Shown piece by piece: positions 23,138-32,693 of a DNA stretch of 64,000 nucleotides; the first letter of the stretch is position 1; each line of letters starts with the position of its first letter. Under the pieces are notes generated by a model. It did not search any database. It worked only from the letters and a program-made list of their open reading frames with translations, and was not told the DNA's origin. Source of the DNA: Euzebya sp051004735. Its GTDB lineage: Bacteria; Actinomycetota; Nitriliruptoria; Euzebyales; Euzebyaceae. The translations under genes were made by a program, and so were the position numbers. The DNA lies in the NCBI GenBank assembly GCA_051004735.1, contig JBPCKA010000056.1, positions 1 through 64,000 of the forward strand, in the 5' to 3' direction.

Positions 23138-24646
23138 ATGTCAGTTCAGATCGAGAACACGCAGGTCAGCGAGGATTTGACGCCCTCCCATGTGGCCTGG
23201 GAACTGACCGATGCTGACGTCCCGTTTGACCCCTACTACCTGCCTGTGGCGACCGACCCGTTGCACCGGGCGGTCGCGGCGCTGCGCGATGCCGACCGGG
23301 CCATGGCCACCGTCCTACGGGCCGTCGCTGAGGCCGGACCACGTGATGGCCTGTCAGCCCGACGTCACCTCGGTTTGCAAGCCAGCGCCACCGGAGTCGA
23401 CGTCGGGTTCCTGGACAGGGCCGTGCAGACCCTCTCGGCCATGCCCCGGGTATGGACGGCCTTTGATGGCGGGTCGCTGTCGTGGTCCCAACTGCGGGGG
23501 ATCGTGCTGGAGGCCCGCCGACTGTCGGTGGCCCAACGGCAGGTGCTAGATGAAGCGCTGGCCGGGGTGCTCGCGTCGGGGTTGGGTGAGCCCGACCGGA
23601 TCGTTGACACCACCGCAGACCTTGCCGCCAGACTTGACCGTGAAGGTCTGGAGAACAACGAGGACGCGCAGGAACGCGCTCAACGGCTAGTCCTCCAACC
23701 CGGCTTTGACGGGTGGACAGAGATCCACGGCACCCTGGCCCCTGAGGTCGGCGCGACGCTCGGCGAAGCACTTGATGCTGCCGCTGACCCGCCGGTCAGC
23801 CCTGAAGATCCACGACCGGTCGATGCTGACGGCAAGGCGATCCCCAAGTCGGTCCGTCCGGTACAAAGCCGTGCCCAGCAATGGGCCGAAGCGCTCGGCA
23901 GGATCGCCGCCACCTACCTCGGCGGCGGGACCAATGACCAACCCGGCGGTGAGGGCGGGGGCGGGCTGGGCCGGCGGGCACGGCCCAGAGTCGTGCTCAT
24001 CGCCCGCATCAGCGACCTGCTCACCACCCCCCAGACCGAGGATGCGGACTGTGATGGGGTGGGCAGTGTCGTCTCACGCCTGCTGCTACGTCGCGGCTCA
24101 GGCCGACTGCGGGTCAGCAGGGCGTTGGTCCGCTCGATCGCTGATGACGCCGAACTGATTCCACTGTTCACCGACGATGCCGACATGCCGGTCGTGATCG
24201 GTGACTCCTACAGCCCCATCCCCCCGGCGCTCCGACGGGCAGTGATCGCCCGTGATCAGGGCTGCCGGGCACCAGGCTGTAGCGCTCCCGCGGCCCACTG
24301 TGACGTTCATCATGTGATCCCCCGCGAACAGGGCGGTCCGACCGACATCACCAACACGGCATTGATCTGCCGTCCCGACCACACCCCCCTCACCCGTGGC
24401 CGCTGGACCATGCGCATGGACCCAGACGGGACCCTGTACACCACCATCGGCCGAACCACCTACACCACCCGACCACGCCTGAACGCCCCACCCCAACTGG
24501 GCAAATCACCACCGGCCAGACCACCACCAGGCCGGCCACCACCAGGCCGGCCACCACCCGGGGACCCGTCATGCCCCGATCCGCCGAATCCCGGCCCGGC
24601 CAACCCTCAGACGAACAGCTCATGCCGTTCTGAGCTGAGTTCGTGA
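23138..24646 (+). CDS. DUF222 / HNH endonuclease protein
   Basis: The protein has about 502 residues. The N-terminal 13E12/DUF222 region (residues ~30-330) contains LSWSQLRGIVLEARRLSVAQ and GWTEIHGTLAPEVGATLGEA. The C-terminal HNH nuclease has CRAPGCSAPAAHCDVHHVIP and ICRPDHTPLTRGRW. These genes are multicopy in actinobacteria and function is unclear. The tail is a proline/arginine repeat (PPPGRPPPGR). ATG at 23138 is only 6 bases after TATGAT (23126-23131), a good -10 element, so the transcript is probably leaderless. Confidence 0.9.
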   Translation: MSVQIENTQVSEDLTPSHVAWELTDADVPFDPYYLPVATDPLHRAVAALRDADRAMATVLRAVAEAGPRDGLSARRHLGLQASATGVDVGFLDRAVQTLSAMPRVWTAFDGGSLSWSQLRGIVLEARRLSVAQRQVLDEALAGVLASGLGEPDRIVDTTADLAARLDREGLENNEDAQERAQRLVLQPGFDGWTEIHGTLAPEVGATLGEALDAAADPPVSPEDPRPVDADGKAIPKSVRPVQSRAQQWAEALGRIAATYLGGGTNDQPGGEGGGGLGRRARPRVVLIARISDLLTTPQTEDADCDGVGSVVSRLLLRRGSGRLRVSRALVRSIADDAELIPLFTDDADMPVVIGDSYSPIPPALRRAVIARDQGCRAPGCSAPAAHCDVHHVIPREQGGPTDITNTALICRPDHTPLTRGRWTMRMDPDGTLYTTIGRTTYTTRPRLNAPPQLGKSPPARPPPGRPPPGRPPPGDPSCPDPPNPGPANPQTNSSCRSELSS

Positions 24647-25010
24647 CTACGGGCCGGCGGCCCGGGGCCATCAGGGCGGAGCGGTCGAAGTAGCTTGTGG
24701 GCCTAGCGAGGGTAGGAGCCCGAAGGTGAACGAATGACTGTAGCCTCGACATCGGTTTCCACCCACATTGCAATGGTGGGGGAGCGTTGCGTCGCGCCCG
24801 CTGACTGCCAATGAACGTGCTGTGGCAGTGGCTCGTATCAACCCACTGGTCGGCGTCCGGGTACCCGCCAGTCGGGCACACCAGGATTGGTCTGCACGAT
24901 CCAATACCCACTGCTCGAGGCGCGAGTGCCAGATGAGTGGACGGCCAGGCTGACGGCCACCGGAGACGTCGCCGCAACCGTGACGGTGCACGTGTCCTGG
25001 TCCCAAGCCG
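24647..25010. other. Gap without a supported gene
   Basis: Nothing here can be assigned. Shortly before aat, one frame reads VPDEWTARLTATGDVAATVT and more up to a stop that overlaps the aat start, which looks like the C-terminal tail of a lost gene. There is no start with a ribosome site and no family match. Confidence 0.4.
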
Positions 25011-25688
25011 ATGACTGAAGAATGCACCAAGTCGGGATGGCATGGTTGGCCCATGGCAGGGATGTTTGGAGATCCGCGGACGGCGCCGGGCGATGCGCCC
25101 CTGGCGGTAGGCGCGGACTTTAGACCCAGCACCCTTATCGAGGCCTACTCCAAGGGGATCTTTCCCTGGCCCGATGGTGACCAAGGGGTCTACTGGTGGT
25201 CACCGGATCCCCGTGCGGTGTTTCCCGTGGGGACCGTCAAACGGTCCCGCAGCCTTACGCAACGCATTCGCAACGGCGGGTTCTCCATCACCACCGACCA
25301 GGCCTTTCACAGCGTCATAGAGGCGTGCGCCGACCGGCCGGGTGAGGGCACCTGGATCACGCCGTCGATGCGGAAGGCGTATGAGGTTCTGCACCGGGAG
25401 GGCCACGCCCACTCCGTGGAGGTGTGGCGGGAGGGACGTCTGGTCGGTGGGTTGTACGGCATCACCGTCGGTGCGGTATTCACCGGCGAGTCGATGTTCC
25501 ACCTGGAACGCGACACATCGAAGGTCGCACTGGTCGCACTGGATGACCATCTGCTCGAACGTGGCTTCCACCTGATTGATGCACAACTGCACACCGATCA
25601 TCTGCAACGGATGGGCGCGATCATGATCCCACGGTCGGATTACCTGGACGCGCTGGCACGATTGCGAACGACCCGCGTCAGTTTCTGA
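25011..25688 (+). CDS. aat: Leucyl/phenylalanyl-tRNA--protein transferase
   Basis: The protein has 225 residues. It adds Leu or Phe from aminoacyl-tRNA to proteins with N-terminal Lys or Arg, marking them for ClpS/ClpAP degradation (N-degron pathway). The family segments GIFPWPDGDQGVYWWSPDPR, WITPSMRKAYEVLHREGHAH, GGLYGITVGAVFTGESMF and DAQLHTDHLQRMGA are intact. ATG at 25011 is the first; ATG at 25053 is a possible shorter start. Its 3' end overlaps a terminator hairpin shared with the convergent gene. Confidence 0.95.
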   Translation: MTEECTKSGWHGWPMAGMFGDPRTAPGDAPLAVGADFRPSTLIEAYSKGIFPWPDGDQGVYWWSPDPRAVFPVGTVKRSRSLTQRIRNGGFSITTDQAFHSVIEACADRPGEGTWITPSMRKAYEVLHREGHAHSVEVWREGRLVGGLYGITVGAVFTGESMFHLERDTSKVALVALDDHLLERGFHLIDAQLHTDHLQRMGAIMIPRSDYLDALARLRTTRVSF

Positions 25689-25700
25689 GCGGGTCGTTCG
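25665..25700. terminator. Bidirectional hairpin between convergent genes
   Basis: CGAACGACCCGC (25665-25676) and GCGGGTCGTTCG (25689-25700) form a perfect 12-bp stem with a 12-base loop. The 5' arm lies in the last codons of aat and the 3' arm between it and the convergent minus-strand gene ending at 25717. There is no strong T-run. Confidence 0.65.
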
Positions 25701-25716
25701 TCGCGGCCGGAGGGGC

Positions 25717-26394
25717 TCAGGCCGGCTTGGCCGCCCATTGTTCGGCCATGTCCCCGATGATCGGCAACTTCATGTGCTTCAACCCGTAGCCCTGAATGGA
25801 CATCACGATCCACATGATGAAGCTGAACAGGTTCAGCAAGCCGCTGAGCAGGATGAGGACACCGAAGGACGTCGCACCGCCGAAGCCGAACAGGCCACCG
25901 CCGAAGACGCCGAGGAGGATGGAGATCGCATGCAGAGGACCGAACAGCAGGATCGACTGAGCAGCGTGGAAGCGGACTTCCGGATGCTTTTGCGTGAAGT
26001 ACATGATCAGCCCGCCGATCCAGCCGAACATCAGGTAGGACAGCATCGCGCCGATGTTGGGTTCCAGGCCGCCACCGGACCCTCCTGGCTGCTGTCCCCA
26101 TTGCTGCTGCGGTGGCGGCTGCTGGCCCCATTGTTGAGGTGGACCTCCCTGCGGTGGCGGGGCCTGTCCCCATTGCGGCGGGGGTGACTGGCCCGGAGCT
26201 GGTTGGTCACCCCACTGACCGGGTTGCTGGGGCGGACCGGGGGCAGGGACGCCTGGTTGAGTTGGGGGCGGCTGTCCAGGAGTTGGTTGCCCACCCCATT
26301 GCTCGGGGGGTTGAGCAGGCGGATTGTTCTGCCCCTGACCTGCATTGGGATCCTGTGGGGGATTACCCGGTGTGTTCCAACCCTGATCGCTCAT
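25717..26394 (-). CDS. DUF4870-like membrane protein with Pro/Gln-rich N-terminus
   Basis: The protein has 225 residues. The first ~125 are low-complexity repeats rich in Pro, Gln and Gly (PPPQWGQAPPPQGGPPQQW). The C-terminal ~100 form a small membrane domain with GAMLSYLMFGWIGGLIMYFT, EVRFHAAQSILLFG and ILLSGLLNLFSFIMWIV, as in DUF4870/Tic20-like proteins. ATG at 26394 is chosen for GAGGGA upstream. Function is unknown; the disordered part should be cytoplasmic. Confidence 0.75.
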   Translation of the reverse strand: MSDQGWNTPGNPPQDPNAGQGQNNPPAQPPEQWGGQPTPGQPPPTQPGVPAPGPPQQPGQWGDQPAPGQSPPPQWGQAPPPQGGPPQQWGQQPPPQQQWGQQPGGSGGGLEPNIGAMLSYLMFGWIGGLIMYFTQKHPEVRFHAAQSILLFGPLHAISILLGVFGGGLFGFGGATSFGVLILLSGLLNLFSFIMWIVMSIQGYGLKHMKLPIIGDMAEQWAAKPA

Positions 26395-26485
26395 TTCCAA
26401 TCCCTCATCTCGTGGAGTGTATGCAGGCAATCTAACCCACGATCGACGTGCGCACGGCACAACGTTAACCGAGGGACGGGAAATG

Positions 26486-27832
26486 TCAGCGTTTGACCAG
26501 TGGCCCCGGGACGACATCGACACCGATCAGGTACTCAACGTCGTCAAAGAGGTAGCGGGGTCGGTCCGAGGATGGCGGTTTGGGCACGGCCAGAGCCGGA
26601 TCGGCGTTGACCACGACCACGGTGACCCGCCCGATGTCGGCGCCTTGCGGCAGGGTTACCGTGGCTTCGCCGTCAAACAGCGTGTCATCCACAACCACCA
26701 GGACCTCTGACCCCGAGGCCGCGACCAACGCCACACCGCCGGCAATGAACTTCGGTCCACGGACCGTCACGGTCACCGCCCCGTCCGCGACGACATCGGC
26801 AACATAGGCCGCGGAGTGATCAATCTGGACCGACTGCACCGCCCCGACAGCCAGATCAGGCTGGCGACTCAGTGGCGGGTAGGTCCCTGGTTCCCCTGGA
26901 AAGCCGCCGTGATCCCAGCCGGCCGTCGCGGCGGTGAAGGCGACCAGTTCCTGGTCCAACAGCACGCCCCGCCCAGCCAAGGCCGTGGCGTAGCCCTGCA
27001 GGACATGCCCATCGGCCTGTGACGCCGCCTGCCAGGCATCACGGACGATCGCCGGACCGTACCGGTCTGCCAGCCATACGTTCCACACGTAGGCGCCATA
27101 GGCGCGATCAAAACCGCCCGTTGAGGACCCGAAGTCGGTCAGCGCCAACTCGGGATGGGCCGAGAAGTCCTGCAGGTACTGTGTGCGGGCGTCGACGGTG
27201 GGGAAGACCACCCGCTCCAGCCATACCGCGGTGGCCTCGAAGGCCCAGCCCTCCCCGTTGTAGACCATACCGAACTGGACCAGGTGGCCGAACTCGTGGG
27301 CGGCGGTCGAGCGGAGGGCCCCGGACACATCGGGGAAGAACCCGAGGTAGTCGTTGTCAAGAACCAGGTACCCATGTGCGGAGGTGCAGTCCCGGCACAA
27401 AGACGCATCGTCTGCCGTGGCGTACCCGTAGGCGCCCTCGCCCAGATCGACGAAGTAGACGTCGACCAGGTCGTTGCCACCCAGTGACCCGTCGGAGGGC
27501 GGACGGGGCCAGCCCAGTCGGTCGATCTCGACATCCCAGACTTCCTCAAAGACCATGGCCGCGTCCTTGACGAACGTGGTCGCCGTCGCATCCTCGGTCG
27601 TGGACGTCCAATGGAGGCGGAAATGGGTGGTGTCGTAGGTGTGCCGTGCCGACAGTGGGGCCGTGAAGGCATCCTCGGAATCGGAATCGCCGTCTGGGCG
27701 TGCCAGGACCCGAGTCCCCGGTGTAGCTCGTCCGTGCGCCGTCAGCGTGGTGGCGACTGACCCGCTGCCACTCATCAGCACCGCGACTGCGATCAGCAGT
27801 GCGACGAAGGGGCGAAGACCTGGAAGGTTCAT
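26486..27832 (-). CDS. Secreted zinc metalloprotease-like protein (MXAN_6640-like)
   Basis: The protein has 448 residues and a signal peptide (MNLPGLRPFVALLIAVAVLM). The domain around residues 65-290 has SARHTYDTTHFRLHWTST, NDLVDVYFVDLGEGAYGYA and the zinc motif AAHEFGHLVQFGMVYNG, with EGWAFEATAVWLER following, the third-ligand Glu. The C-terminal ~150 residues form beta domains (VTVTVRGPKFIAGG). ATG at 27832 overlaps the upstream monooxygenase stop as ATGA, so the start is well supported. A secreted protease translationally coupled to a cytoplasmic flavoenzyme is unusual. Confidence 0.82.
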   Translation of the reverse strand: MNLPGLRPFVALLIAVAVLMSGSGSVATTLTAHGRATPGTRVLARPDGDSDSEDAFTAPLSARHTYDTTHFRLHWTSTTEDATATTFVKDAAMVFEEVWDVEIDRLGWPRPPSDGSLGGNDLVDVYFVDLGEGAYGYATADDASLCRDCTSAHGYLVLDNDYLGFFPDVSGALRSTAAHEFGHLVQFGMVYNGEGWAFEATAVWLERVVFPTVDARTQYLQDFSAHPELALTDFGSSTGGFDRAYGAYVWNVWLADRYGPAIVRDAWQAASQADGHVLQGYATALAGRGVLLDQELVAFTAATAGWDHGGFPGEPGTYPPLSRQPDLAVGAVQSVQIDHSAAYVADVVADGAVTVTVRGPKFIAGGVALVAASGSEVLVVVDDTLFDGEATVTLPQGADIGRVTVVVVNADPALAVPKPPSSDRPRYLFDDVEYLIGVDVVPGPLVKR

Positions 27833-29352
27833 GGTGTGGTGCCAGGCTGCCATGCCACAGGCCGGTCAGACCCGGTCTTATAGGCCTCGATGTCGAAGCG
27901 GGCCAGGCGGCGTTGGAAGTCCCTGACACGTCCGGGATACAGCGTGTCGTTGACGCCGGACTGGTTCAGATACCACGACCCACACCCCGACGCCCAGACC
28001 AGGTCGGCATGACGGGCAGCCATCTCCTCGCCAAAGAGCTCCGCCGACTGCTCACCGGGAGCCAACCAGGCCGCGGCACCGCTGCGCAGGAACTCCAAGG
28101 CACCCATCACGTATTTGGCCTGTGCCTCTGCCATCAGCACGACCGAGTTGTGCCCCGTGCCGGTGTTGGGCCCCAGCAGGAAGAACATGTTGGGAAATCC
28201 AGGAGTCGTGGTGCTCATGTGGGCCGCAGAAGCTGTGGACCAGTGCTGCTCAAGCTCACGGCCGCCCTGTCCGAGCACCTCCATGGGGAACCAGAAGTGG
28301 TGCGCGTCAAACCCCGTGCCGTACACCAGCACGTCCAGGTGCACGGCGTTGCCGTCCTGCGACAGCACCCCTGTTGGGGTGATCTCGGAAATTCCGCTGG
28401 TGTGCAGATCGACGTTGGGTCGGGCCAACGTGGGATACCAGGTGTTTGAGAACATGATTCGTTTGCACCCCGGGATCAGGCTGGGCGTCACCGCCTGACG
28501 CAGATCGGGGTCCGTGATGGACCGGTGGATGTTCCACATTCCCAGCCTGACTGCCCGCTTCTGGGCCAGTCGGCCTTGGGCTAGCACCCTCCAGACGACG
28601 TGTTCCACCACGTTGAACACCACTTCACGCAGCAGCGACTGCACACCGGGGACATGACGCAGGATCCTGCGTTCGATGGGGGAGAAGGTCCGCTCGACCT
28701 TGGGCATCACCCATGAGGGGGTGCGTTGGAAGATACTCAGATGCTGCACGTCCTCTGCAATTGCCGGTGCAATCTGCACTGCCGATGCACCCGTGCCGAT
28801 GATGCCGACCCGCTTGCCCGCGATGTCGGTGCCCACATCCCACTCCGCGGAGTGAAACATCGGGCCGCGAAACGTGCTCCTGCCGGGGATGTCGGGAATG
28901 ATCGGGCGCGACAGTGGGCCAACCCCGTTGACCACCACTTCGGCGGGGATTGTCTGACCGTTCTGCAACGTCAGGACCCAACAGGCCTGGGCGTCGTCCC
29001 ACTCCTGCCGCGTGACCGCGCTGCCCAGTAGCGCCCGGGACCGCAGGTCGTGCTTGTCCACCACATGCAGGATGTAGTCAAGGATTGCGGGCTGGTGAGA
29101 GTAGAAGGCCGGCCAGTCGTAGGGCTCGCCTGCCAAGGAATACAGATGTGAGGGGATATCGCAGGCACAGCCTGGATACACGTTGTCGCGCCAGGTGCCC
29201 CCGAACTCCTCTGCCTTGTCAATGATGGTGACGTCTTTGAGGAAGCCGGCGCGTTTCATCTCAAGTGCCATGGCGATCCCGCTGAATCCGGCCCCGACGA
29301 TGGCAACACGGATCCGGCGAGACTGAGGAGAGGCGGACGGTGATGCAGACAT
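27829..29352 (-). CDS. Flavin-containing / Baeyer-Villiger-type monooxygenase
   Basis: This 507-residue NADPH- and FAD-dependent oxygenase has the first Rossmann motif VAIVGAGFSGIAMALEM, FGGTWRDNVYPGCACDIPSH, the Baeyer-Villiger fingerprint FRGPMFHSAEWD (F-x-G-x3-H-x3-W-D) near residue 163, and the second Rossmann motif VGIIGTGASAVQIAP. It inserts oxygen into ketones or oxidises soft nucleophiles; substrate unknown. ATG at 29352 is used. It is the upstream gene of a coupled pair with the metalloprotease. Confidence 0.9.
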   Translation of the reverse strand: MSASPSASPQSRRIRVAIVGAGFSGIAMALEMKRAGFLKDVTIIDKAEEFGGTWRDNVYPGCACDIPSHLYSLAGEPYDWPAFYSHQPAILDYILHVVDKHDLRSRALLGSAVTRQEWDDAQACWVLTLQNGQTIPAEVVVNGVGPLSRPIIPDIPGRSTFRGPMFHSAEWDVGTDIAGKRVGIIGTGASAVQIAPAIAEDVQHLSIFQRTPSWVMPKVERTFSPIERRILRHVPGVQSLLREVVFNVVEHVVWRVLAQGRLAQKRAVRLGMWNIHRSITDPDLRQAVTPSLIPGCKRIMFSNTWYPTLARPNVDLHTSGISEITPTGVLSQDGNAVHLDVLVYGTGFDAHHFWFPMEVLGQGGRELEQHWSTASAAHMSTTTPGFPNMFFLLGPNTGTGHNSVVLMAEAQAKYVMGALEFLRSGAAAWLAPGEQSAELFGEEMAARHADLVWASGCGSWYLNQSGVNDTLYPGRVRDFQRRLARFDIEAYKTGSDRPVAWQPGTTP

Positions 29353-29420
29353 GAGGAGACCAATTATGCACCATTGTTTGATGGCGCACTAAATCAGAGA
29401 GTGGTCGCGGGCTTGAGAAG

Positions 29421-30941
29421 TCACACGCGACGGATCCCGTGGGTCACCACCGTCACCGGAGACCACCCCCGCGGATCCGCGGTGAGCGGGTTTGCCGGCC
29501 AGGCGACGAAGTCGGCACGTCGGCCGGGGGTCAGGGCACCGACCTCGTCATCAACCCCGATGACCCGGTTGCCACCAAGGGTTGCGCAGTCCAATGCAGT
29601 CGAGCGGTCAAGGCTGAGGCCGCCGTGATGTGATTGTGCCGCAAGGACGCCGCCCCACGGATCCATCGCGGTGACGGTGGAATCGGAGGAGAAGCACATG
29701 TCAACCCCGGCTTCCCGAAACCATGCCAGCGGGTTGGTCCGGTCGGCCTCCTGGCGGCCGAAGCGACGTTCATACAGGCCGCCTGGTCCATTCCAGACGG
29801 CATCGAACGCCGGCTGGACGCTGGCCACGACACCCAGTCGAGCCATGCGGGCGATGACGGTGGGGCTGGCAAGTTCGGCGTGTTCGATGCGATGACGAGC
29901 AGCCTTGACGGCCGTTGCGCCGCAGGTCTCTGCAGCCTGTTCGATTGCCCGGACGGCCTGGTCCACCGCTGAGTCGCCGATGGCATGGACCCCCGCACCC
30001 AGTCCCAGCCGCGTGGCGCGTTCGAAGAAGGCCCCGACCTGCTCGTCGCAATGGAACAGGCTGCCGTTGACCAACCCATCCTCATTTGAGCGATAGGGCT
30101 GGTGGTTCGCCGCGGTGCACGACCCGATGGATCCATCAAGGAACAGATCGCCGCCCGGACGCAGTACGCCGGAAGGGTCGATGGCCATCGCCGCCCAGTA
30201 GGCATGCACCGTGACCGGCCAGTCTCCCCTCGCCCAGGCCAGGGCGTCGTTGCGGTCACTCAGTGCGGGGATGCCCATCTCGTGAAAGGAGGTGATGCCC
30301 AGATCCAGCGCCCGCTGACATGTCGCTGCCCGTGCGCTGGACACTTGCCTCGACGTCAACGCCTGACGCATGGCCACCTGTGCGATTTCGCTGGCGGACT
30401 CCAGCAGCCATCCGCTGGGTTGCCCAGCATCATCTCGATGGACGTAGTGGCCTACGGTCGCCAGATCCAAGGTGCTCAGCGTGACCGCATCCACCAGGCA
30501 CGAATGACCGTCTATGCGGACCAAGACGACAACCCTTCCAGGGGCTGCGGCAGCCAGGTCGTGCGCCGAGGGCCGTCGGTGCTCGGGCCAGGTCAAATCA
30601 TCCCAGCCCGCGCCGAAGATGACCTGATGCTCCGACGTTGCCGCCTGTGAGCGGACCATCGCCAGCAGCTGAGCGGGCGAGTCACAGCCGGTCAGGTCCA
30701 ACCCGTCTGCCTGCAGGCCGGTGGCCGTGGCGTGGACGTGGGCATCAACGAACCCGGGTGTCAGCCAGGCTGAGCCAAGATCGACCACCTCATCGACGCG
30801 TGGAGCGGCAGTGGGGTCGCCTGTCCAGCAGATCGTCGAGCCGGTGACGATGAGTGCGCGCTGACCTGCAGGCACCCCACCCAGTGGTGCCAGGCCCGCG
30901 CCGACGTACATCGTTGATGGCTGTGGTGACCCCTCACCCAT
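29421..30941 (-). CDS. Amidohydrolase, YtcJ-like
   Basis: The protein has 506 residues. The metal-binding start is VDAHVHATATGLQADG after DLGSAWLTPGF, followed later by GAGVHAIGDSAVDQAVRAIE, RHRIEHAELASP and CFSSDSTVTAMDPWGG, the ordered metal and base residues of the amidohydrolase superfamily YtcJ branch. It hydrolyses C-N bonds of an unknown substrate. ATG at 30941 is the likely start, two bases after the prfC stop; ATG at 30911 is possible. It is co-directional with prfC. Confidence 0.88.
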   Translation of the reverse strand: MGEGSPQPSTMYVGAGLAPLGGVPAGQRALIVTGSTICWTGDPTAAPRVDEVVDLGSAWLTPGFVDAHVHATATGLQADGLDLTGCDSPAQLLAMVRSQAATSEHQVIFGAGWDDLTWPEHRRPSAHDLAAAAPGRVVVLVRIDGHSCLVDAVTLSTLDLATVGHYVHRDDAGQPSGWLLESASEIAQVAMRQALTSRQVSSARAATCQRALDLGITSFHEMGIPALSDRNDALAWARGDWPVTVHAYWAAMAIDPSGVLRPGGDLFLDGSIGSCTAANHQPYRSNEDGLVNGSLFHCDEQVGAFFERATRLGLGAGVHAIGDSAVDQAVRAIEQAAETCGATAVKAARHRIEHAELASPTVIARMARLGVVASVQPAFDAVWNGPGGLYERRFGRQEADRTNPLAWFREAGVDMCFSSDSTVTAMDPWGGVLAAQSHHGGLSLDRSTALDCATLGGNRVIGVDDEVGALTPGRRADFVAWPANPLTADPRGWSPVTVVTHGIRRV

Positions 30942-30942
30942 C

Positions 30943-32562
30943 TCAGGCGGTCCGGCGTGCCAGCCCGGTGCCAAGCGGTGCGAAGTCGATGTCGGGGTGA
31001 TCTTTCACGGCCTTGTCCAGGGCCACGGACGAGGCGAACAACGCCAGGTGCTGCCCCTGGGAATCGGTGACAAGGAGGGTTTTGAACTGACCCCTGAGTT
31101 GGTCGACAGCCTCGGCCTCCACACGCCTGGCGATTTCCCAGGGCAGATTCTGCATGCGAACCGGGCAACCGAACTCATGCTCGAAGCGATACTCGGCAAC
31201 TTCGAACTGCAGTTGGCCGACTCCGGCCAGAATCGGCTCCTGATCGCCGAACTCCGGTCGGCGCAGCACATGGATCACACCTTCTTCGTCCAACTGCACC
31301 AGACCCCGGCGGAACTGCTTGTACCGCTTTGTGTCGGTCGAGCGGACCGAGGCGAACTTCTCCGGAGAAAATGTCGGGATGGGTGGGAACCGGACCTCGC
31401 TGTCGGAGTACAGGGTGTCCCCGGGTATCAGGTCGGCGGCATTGACCAGACCAACGATGTCGCCAGCCACGGCGACATCGACGGTGTTGCGGTCGGCAGC
31501 GAACAACTGGTGGGCATACTTCAGTTGGTAGCTGCGTCCGGTGCGGCTGAGCGTGGCAGCCATCCCCCGTTCGAAGACGCCGGAGTTCACCCGGACAAAG
31601 GCCACACGGTCGCGATGGCGCGGATTCATGTTGGCCTGAACCTTGAACACCTGCCCACTGAATGGGGCCTCGACGGGTTGGGCATGCAAGTCTGCCGGCT
31701 GATCAAGGACAGTGGGGCCAGGGGGTGGTGCCATGTCGGCGAATCCCTCCAACAGCAGTTTGACGCCGAAGTTCTGCAGTGCCGAGCCGAAGAACACAGG
31801 CGTCTGTTTGCCGGCGAAAAAGGCCGAGCGATCCAGGACTCGTTCCTCCAGATCCAGCAGTCCGATCTCTTCCTCTGCGGCCGCCCAGCGGTCCATCGGG
31901 CACGCGCCGGGGTCGGCGTCCACAAAAGGCTCGGTTGTTTCCTGGCCACGCTTGGCCCCGTGGTCGGTTCGGTCATAGCGGTGCAGTTCACCGGTGCGTC
32001 GATCCACGATGCCCGCGAAGTCAGACCCGTCGGCAACAGGCCAGGTGAGGGGCACGGGTTCCATGCCGATCTGCTCGCTGATCTCGTCCAGCAATCCAAG
32101 AGGTGCCAGGCCAGGCCGGTCGCACTTGTTGACGAAGGTGACGATGGGCAGGCCCCGCTCCGCGCAGACCTTGAACAGCTTCAGCGTCTGGGGCTCCAGA
32201 CCCTTCGCGAAGTCAAGGACCATGACTGCTGCGTCGGCGGCGCACAACGTGCGGTAGGTGTCCTCGGAAAAGTCGGCGTGCCCGGGCGTGTCCAGAAGGT
32301 TGAAGCGCCATGGACCGTAGGCGAAATGCAGGACAGTTGAGGAGATGGAAATGCCCCGCTCCTGCTCCAGCTTCATCCAGTCACTGCGTGCCGCTCGGGC
32401 CGAACGCCTTGACTTCACCGCGCCAGCTTCTCCGACCGCACCGGCATACAGCAGGAATTTTTCCGTCAGTGTGGTCTTGCCGGCGTCGGGATGGGAGATG
32501 ATGGCAAACGTTCTTCGACGCTGGACAGCGTCGTTGAAGGCGGTTGGGGTGAGGGTTGACAC
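30943..32562 (-). CDS. prfC: Peptide chain release factor 3
   Basis: This 539-residue translational GTPase recycles RF1/RF2 from the ribosome after termination. It has G1 ISHPDAGKTTLTEKFLLYAG, the switch segment QERGISISSTVLHF, G3 NLLDTPGHADFSED and G4 FVNKCDRPG. Domains II and III follow (NPRHRDRVAFVRVNSGVF; VGQLQFEVAEYRFEHEFG). GTG at 32562 (VSTLTPTAFNDAV) is chosen because the in-frame upstream extension has no family character. Confidence 0.95.
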   Translation of the reverse strand: MSTLTPTAFNDAVQRRRTFAIISHPDAGKTTLTEKFLLYAGAVGEAGAVKSRRSARAARSDWMKLEQERGISISSTVLHFAYGPWRFNLLDTPGHADFSEDTYRTLCAADAAVMVLDFAKGLEPQTLKLFKVCAERGLPIVTFVNKCDRPGLAPLGLLDEISEQIGMEPVPLTWPVADGSDFAGIVDRRTGELHRYDRTDHGAKRGQETTEPFVDADPGACPMDRWAAAEEEIGLLDLEERVLDRSAFFAGKQTPVFFGSALQNFGVKLLLEGFADMAPPPGPTVLDQPADLHAQPVEAPFSGQVFKVQANMNPRHRDRVAFVRVNSGVFERGMAATLSRTGRSYQLKYAHQLFAADRNTVDVAVAGDIVGLVNAADLIPGDTLYSDSEVRFPPIPTFSPEKFASVRSTDTKRYKQFRRGLVQLDEEGVIHVLRRPEFGDQEPILAGVGQLQFEVAEYRFEHEFGCPVRMQNLPWEIARRVEAEAVDQLRGQFKTLLVTDSQGQHLALFASSVALDKAVKDHPDIDFAPLGTGLARRTA

Positions 32563-32693
32563 GCCATCCCAAGACTGCCAGTGGCAGCCCTGTTGACAAG
32601 CCCAGGTCTGCGATAGGGGTGGAATGGGTATGCACCACCAGTCATCATCTTCAACAGCCACTGCCTTCAGCGACTCAGTGAGGAACCACAGCC

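Noticed and set aside
24525..24565. CRISPR-like repeats in the tail of the HNH gene
   Set aside because: The CCACCAGGCCGG units are tandem in-frame Pro-Gly-Arg codons without spacers, so they are protein low complexity.
24390..25184. 264-codon minus-strand frame between HNH gene and aat
   Set aside because: It overlaps the ends of both genes, is rich in Arg/Pro/Gly as expected for a shadow frame, and has no family match.
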